Below, in pieces: positions 58,831 to 64,000 of a stretch of 64,000 bases of DNA. The position numbers and the translations under genes were made by a program. Each line of letters starts with the position of its first letter. Positions within the stretch are counted from its first letter, which is position 1. The stretch comes from Argyresthia goedartella (taxonomy: Eukaryota; Arthropoda; Insecta; Lepidoptera; Argyresthiidae). A model generated the notes under the pieces. That model was not told the DNA's origin. It saw only the letters and a program-made list of their open reading frames with translations, and ran no database searches. The DNA lies in contig OX463808.1 of NCBI GenBank assembly GCA_949825045.1, positions 29,387,674 through 29,451,673 of the forward strand, in the 5' to 3' direction.

Positions 58831-59484
58831 AACGTGCGGTTTTTGTACGCAGTAAAGAGGGTTTATGACGTGTGTAGATAAAAGTTTTTAACTTGGTGAA
58901 TTATGCGTGTTGTTTTCGTTCTTTGTTTGCATTTTTTCATTTATGTACCGTATATTCGTATTGTATTAAACTCACTTTTTACTGTGGGATATAATATGTA
59001 GGCAATATATGTGAAAAGTGAGCTTTATTATATTATTGATTATCGGAAGACCGATTTTGTAGTCTCGTAATTTCCGATAACAATCTGTCATCATGTGATC
59101 GATTTAATAATTTGTTGGCGTCCAAATCTGACAAGACTATGCCTTCCAAACTTCTGACTCGTACGCATAATATAACGCAACATATATTTGTCCATTTGCA
59201 TTTTTTATGCCAATGTCAATCACTGCTCTTTTGAGGGTTGTACTCTGTAGTTTATGAACTGTGATATATTAATATAAGAGGCAATTAATATAAAAGGCAA
59301 TTAACATACGACGCTCCATATCTCCGTAACCCCATGTTGCCTGAAACGTAGTATGTACTTGATGGTGGTATGGATGTGCTTCTATATTTTAGCCTCAGAG
59401 CAATAGTTTCATCATCATCTTGTACAAAGACGACATTCGCAACCCGACAGGGGAAGAAGAACTAGGGCTTGAACTTGTCGGTTT
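58831..59484. other. no gene recognised
   Basis: AT-rich. No recognised feature. Confidence 0.5.
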
Positions 59485-60440
59485 TTAGGGTTCCGTACCC
59501 GAAGGGTGCTAAACGGGACCCTATCACTAAGCCTCCGCTATTCGTCCGTCCGTCTGTCCGACTGTCACCGGGCTCTGCCGGATCAACCGAAATAGATAGA
59601 GAGCTGAAATTTTTGCAGAGGGTGTATTTCTATTGCCGCTTTTTACTACAAATAATTAACCATACGGGTTTTAAATAATAAAAGTTGTACCCATACAAGA
59701 GATTATTTGTGTGGCCACTTTCTTAGCCATTTTGTTTTATTTGTTTATCAGTGAAAATACTCAGATAAACGAAACTCTTAATTACTCTGTGACTGAACGA
59801 CTCTCCTGCTGATGTTATCGGAAAATATCTTTAATTGCGGGTATCGAGTGTTGTGCTTAGTTGTTTATCATTATACGATTAATAATTGCTCATTCGAAGT
59901 ATATATTTTTTTTATCGTATTTGATTTTATTTCCGTAAATAAGTTACTCAATTTCTATCCACTTCCGGTTACAATGAGCAAAGAGGTTGTTAACCTGAGT
60001 ATGTAAAGTCAGCATCAGATATATGTGAGCAGGTTAGCTACTAAAAAAGATCTACATATCTTAACAAATCAGAAATATCGATACAGCCAAAGTGTCAAAA
60101 TTTTGTCAACATCCAAGTTAACTCTGAGGGTGTTGACATAATTTTGTCACTTTGGCTGTATCGATATTTCTGATTTTTTAAGATATGTAGATATTTTTGA
60201 GTAGCTAACCTGCTCACGTATAACTGATGCTGGCTGTACATAGTTCAATACTTATATACTACAAACACACGACTCTTTTTCAATGTTTCGATGTGCGGCC
60301 TTGAATGAAGTCCTACCTAGTATTTAAACAGGTATACTCGTACAAAATACTGTCGTGTTTCGATTTTCCGTGTACAGTGGTAAGGAACCCTTCGCGTGCG
60401 GGTCAGACGTCCTACTCGCACTTTACCGGTTTTATTTAAG
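59485..60440 (+). repeat. P repeat, copy 9, split by a MITE
   Basis: Head TTAGGGTTCCGTACCCGAAG, then TAATTGCGGGTATCGAGTGT and CCACTTCCGGTTACAATGAG up to 60001. It resumes at 60242 and ends CCCTTCGCGTGCGGGTCAGA..CTTTACCGGTTTT. Colinear with split copy 2 (20105-22580). Confidence 0.7.
60002..60240. mobile_element. 239 bp palindromic MITE with TA duplications
   Basis: Two arms of about 115 bases pair almost throughout, from TGTAAAGTCAGCATCAG at 60002 to CTGATGCTGGCTGTACA at 60240. TA flanks both sides (60000-60001 and 60241-60242), suggesting Tc1/mariner-type mobilisation. No coding. Confidence 0.8.
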
Positions 60441-61272
60441 TTTTTAACTTGGTGATAATTTAGACTCTGCTTGTTCTTATTCATGCGATGATCAGATTGG
60501 TGAATTTTTCTTAAGCTATTGAAATTCCTATAGATATACATGATAAGGATAAGGCTACTTATTAGCAAATTTTTCAAAAGCGATAGTAATTCCTGGATGT
60601 CAGAATTACATGTTATGGCGGGAAATTACCCCCTGTGTTCTGTGTTGACACTTGACACACTTTTTTTTACCCCGAAATGGCAAAGGCTAAGCCAGACAGC
60701 CACGGGGCTCCATAATCATTTAGCGATGACTGGCCACTTTTCTTCCTTTGATCGCCGCTTCACCTGTCATAAGCCCGGATTGCCTTCAACGAGCTCCTAA
60801 TGTTTTCTTTTTCATTGTCCAGTTTTTTTTTCTGTGAGGTCTTCTTTATTTATTTCGCCTCGTCAGCGTTTGCGGTCGAGAATAATGCCATTAATTGACT
60901 CCGGCTGAAATTGATAGTCATTGTTGGGGATTTTATTGTTTGCCCTTCAAAGTTTTGAATTCCAATATTAGTTTCTTTGATATTTTAATATTAGGTGGGC
61001 ATCATTGAATTATTGTCTAATATTTTGTGGAATGAAAGTGAAAACTTTTAACCAAACGTTTTATTGTTTAAGATAATTATTAATAAGTTGTGTTAGTGAG
61101 CTAGGTACAGCTATCTTGTCTTATATTCCGTAAAAATATCTTATACCTACAATTATCATCATCTCGTCCTGTTACTCATGTTAGTTTTTTATCTATAATA
61201 AAATCATGTTAGTTTTATCTATATTAAAAGCATGTTTGTTTTTTATTTACTCGTAATAGGAAATATAATATA
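60441..61272. other. no gene recognised
   Basis: AT-rich flank of LINE-A fragment; no coding motif. Confidence 0.5.
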
Positions 61273-61336
61273 ATTGTGTGTTAGGTATGATATTGTGTGT
61301 TAGGTATGTATGTAATATAATTGTGTGTTAGGTATG
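61273..61336. repeat. three tandem 16-mers at a LINE junction
   Basis: TTGTGTGTTAGGTATG at 61274-61289, 61293-61308 and 61321-61336, directly before the truncated LINE-A copy. Confidence 0.8.
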
Positions 61337-62065
61337 TTTGTTGGGCTAGCGCCAACGAAGAGCAACTGAACAGACTCGAGCGACTTCAAAATCTCGGGAT
61401 TCGGTTTATCTTCGGACTGCGCAAGTTCGACCACGTCTCGCAGTATCGCAAGGAGTTAAAATGGCTGCCGATCCGTCTTCGTCGGGACACACACATCCTC
61501 ACTCTTCTATTCAACATCTTAACCAACCCTCGATACCCTAGCTTTCTCCGTGAGCTTTTTCAATTTCTCCCTTCGGCTCGTCCACGTAGAACTCACACGG
61601 CTTCCCTGCTCTCTATACCTCATCACAACACCGTCGCATACAAGCACTGTTTTCGATTGCGGGCGATCACTCTCTGGAACTCGCTTCCCTGCACTATCAG
61701 AGATAGTCCATCTCTGCCCGTCTTTAAGAATCGTTTGAAGGAGCATTATCTTTCTCTATCCTAGATTTGAGCTTTGTATATATTAGTTTATTTAGGTGTA
61801 TTTATATCTTTATATAATATTTATGTACTTGTGTACGTAGTGTATCTAGCAGTTAGTTCAATAGTTCAGTAACATATGTATGTATCTTATCAGAGCACAT
61901 AGGTCTATCCTGTATATTAAATTATTCTTATCAACCTTGGGTTTGCTGGAAGAGATCTTCTATTTAGAGATAAGCATGCCTTTGTAGATGTCCTTTCTGT
62001 TTATTATATCTTATGTTGTTTTATGTGCAATAAATATATACGAAATACGAAATACGAAATATTGT
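61330..62065 (+). pseudogene. LINE-A 3' end, 5'-truncated, well preserved
   Basis: Open to 61764: ANEEQLNRLERLQNLGIRF, IFGLRKFDHVSQYRKELKW, PIRLRRDTHILTLLFNILT, ITLWNSLPCTIRDSPS and NRLKEHYLSLS. It aligns without gaps to 50360-50789 of LINE-A. The 3' UTR carries GGTTTGCTGGAAGAGATCTT and ATTTAGAGATAAGCATGCC, and ends after CAATAAA in three CGAAATA units. Only the ORF2 C-terminus is present, so the insertion was dead on arrival. The frame is unbroken, implying it is younger than the 19462-20080 copy. Confidence 0.85.
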
Positions 62066-62564
62066 GTTTTTGCTCCACATTTAGGCATGCGTATGTTAGA
62101 TCGTTTAAAATCTCTCAGATCTGTCCATCCCTAAGTAATACTTTATCATAAAGCCTACGAAACTATTAAATATGAATCCAATATTTACAGCTCATTTCTA
62201 CAGTAGATAGTAGAGGGGTCAAATGTACCAGTTGTACCACCCACCCTTATCTCTATGATACATCTTTAGATAACGACCTATATTTGGGCCAATACACTCA
62301 GCAATACTCAGGTTATACGGTTGCTTATTGAGCTCAGTTTTAGGAGAAGTGGATAATAGAGTAACGCTCTAAAAGTATGTAAATTCTAATTTTGAAAAAT
62401 CTTTCAGAATTTGGCATTTACGTGAACCCAAAATAAACCAACAACGAGAATAAAAAACTATAAAAAAATACTTTTATTTTCACTCACGACGGAAGGAATT
62501 TTGTATTTGTAGAGGTTATTTGTTTATGACTGACTGACTGCAAATCAAGTTTTTGCTTTACTAA
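62066..62564. other. no gene recognised
   Basis: AT-rich. No recognised feature. Confidence 0.5.
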
Positions 62565-62690
62565 TTTTGCCTGACTGATTACTGAATAGCGACAAAAAAT
62601 TAGCGCGGCTAGAAATACTGGCTTCGTCTGACAAAATGTCAAAAACAGCAACTTGAAAACCTTAATTCGGTTAACATAACTACATAGGTT
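62565..62690 (+). repeat. T repeat, copy 2
   Basis: Matches 32475-32612 in order and orientation (TTGCCTGACTGATTACTGAA, ATACTGGCTTCGTCTGACAA, AACCTTAATTCGGTTAACAT). Confidence 0.6.
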
Positions 62691-63329
62691 CTTTGAAATA
62701 CCTTGGTAGGTACCGAAATATTTTGGGCGCGGTCCTAAAAAAATTGAAGATCACTTGTATAGTATCTCTTAATTTCTTCCTCAAACTAGAATCAACTCAA
62801 AGCGGCGAACACCTGACTCCTATTGCATCAGGATACGGTGGAAACTCGAGCGTTTCTCATTATTGGCTACTAATAGTCTCAATGATAGGGCAAATTCTTT
62901 TAATCTGACGTTCCTGATTGGTTGGGGTTTGGTATAATTTGTCAGGTGAATTGGAATTCGGGGAGCCAATGCACAGCACGTCGAATATTTATTCATCAAT
63001 CTTGGAATATCAGATTTCTTGGTGCGATAGGCACTTGTTTGCGTAATACTTCTGGAGTGCCTAATGTAAGTGGGATTGAAATAGTAGATTGTTTATCAAG
63101 ATACCTATTTTTAAGGCGTTAGTGTTTTATGAATCCAGAGCGGAGCGAAGGACTCTACAGTTGAATTCTAAGCGTAGCGAGGAATTCAAAGTACATCACT
63201 AGAGTTTAGTTTGGTTTTACGCCTGAGGTGGACACTTTTTACTGTACTTTTTATCACCCTCTATGAGAAAAAAAGTAAAAGTTATGTGTATGTGTAGATA
63301 AATTTGTTATACCCTGTCAGGGTGCATGT
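62691..63329. other. no gene recognised
   Basis: Contains two weak frames without motifs. Confidence 0.5.
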
Positions 63330-63409
63330 ACCCTACATACATTTTCCACCTGTAGTGTGTATTGTACATGTTATATGCAAATAAATGAATATGAATATGA
63401 ATATGAAAA
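63330..63409 (+). repeat. possible LINE 3' terminus with (GAATAT)3 tail
   Basis: TTATATGCAAATAAAT followed by GAATAT repeats at 63387-63404, like the end of LINE-A at 51061-51088. No coding part is attached. Confidence 0.4.
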
Positions 63410-64000
63410 TTATTAAGTCTAATTATGATAAGAATAATATGTTATGGTAAAAATAACATTTATAATCAGAAGTTAACACACACACAGTTACACATTTCCT
63501 GAAAAATATTTCGCTCTTCTTGCATTTTTTCAAAGGTTGAATTTTCGTATGCTTTCACATATTTTGAATCATATTTTTTGGGTCTGTTATAATATTATCT
63601 GAAGTTAAACTCTCATTTTTACAACTTATTTACTTAAAGATTTTTTTATTTCTATTAACAAATTAAATATTATTGAGCAAACGAATTGCGAACAAACATA
63701 GGCGGAATGAATGTAATTAACGCGTTCTTTAAGTTTTCACATTTTTTTTATTTGGTCGGCGTTTCGATATCGATCTGTTTGTTCTGGTTGTTGCGATGGT
63801 TGCAATGGCGAAATAGAACGTAGTGATTATTTACTCTGTGCTGAAAACGCAAATAAAAAAAAACTTTAGCACAATCTTACCTTTTAATTTGGTCTGCCTT
63901 TCAAAATTAATCTATTTGGTGATTGGAGTTATCAATTGGAATATAGAGAATGTGATTATTTACACTGTACTGACAAAACCAATTAAAATATTACTTTGCG
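63410..64000. other. no gene recognised
   Basis: AT-rich to the window edge. Confidence 0.5.

Overview
This 64 kb window looks like AT-rich, gene-poor DNA from an insect, most probably a lepidopteran. The case is the repeat content. There are nine copies of a dispersed repeat headed by GGGTTCCGTACCCGAAGG. There are also tRNA-headed SINEs, BEL/Pao gag remnants, Jockey- and CR1-like LINEs, and mariner elements of the DD37D (maT-like) and DD41D types. The species call is inference. No convincing host protein-coding exon was found. The only confident host gene is a tRNA-Asn(GTT) at 52130-52203 on the minus strand. Element names (LINE-A to LINE-F, P, Q, T, U, V, SINE-1, SINE-2) are local labels for this window.

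Left part (1-14.2 kb): a 5' piece of LINE-A is followed by two degenerate minus-strand BEL/Pao gag copies. The second BEL copy is split by a 3.5 kb CR1-like LINE (LINE-B, 4920-8436). A second CR1-like LINE (LINE-C, 10297-13255) cuts a P repeat and is itself interrupted by another LINE 3' end. Middle-left (15.4-25.3 kb): a decayed DD41D mariner relative with roughly 600 bp inverted arms (15400-18120), a LINE-A 3' end, and a P repeat split by an unidentified 1.77 kb terminal-inverted-repeat element (20280-22053). A head-to-head SINE-2 pair, another P repeat and a LINE-D 3' end follow.

Centre (26.9-32.1 kb): the best-preserved feature is LINE-E, a Jockey-like LINE with two open, overlapping reading frames, a poly-A tail and perfect 14 bp target-site duplications. 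It is probably young and possibly still active. Right part (32.3-64 kb): SINE-1 and SINE-2 copies, the P, Q, T, U and V repeats, a nearly complete but broken maT-like mariner (37760-39072), and a second large LINE-A (46736-51088). That LINE-A lies inside an older TACAGGGTG-ended element and carries a LINE-D insertion in its own endonuclease. Palindromic MITEs and a tailed LINE-A 3' fragment complete the window.

The genes do not form a pathway. They record successive transposition, and nested insertions give a relative order: BEL/Pao before LINE-B; the TACAGGGTG element before LINE-A before LINE-D; P repeats before the TIR element, SINE-1 and the TA-flanked MITE. I see no undescribed multi-gene system. 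The items most worth checking are intact LINE-E, the 1.77 kb TIR element, the long-armed DD41D element, and the 3' domain shared by the two SINE families.
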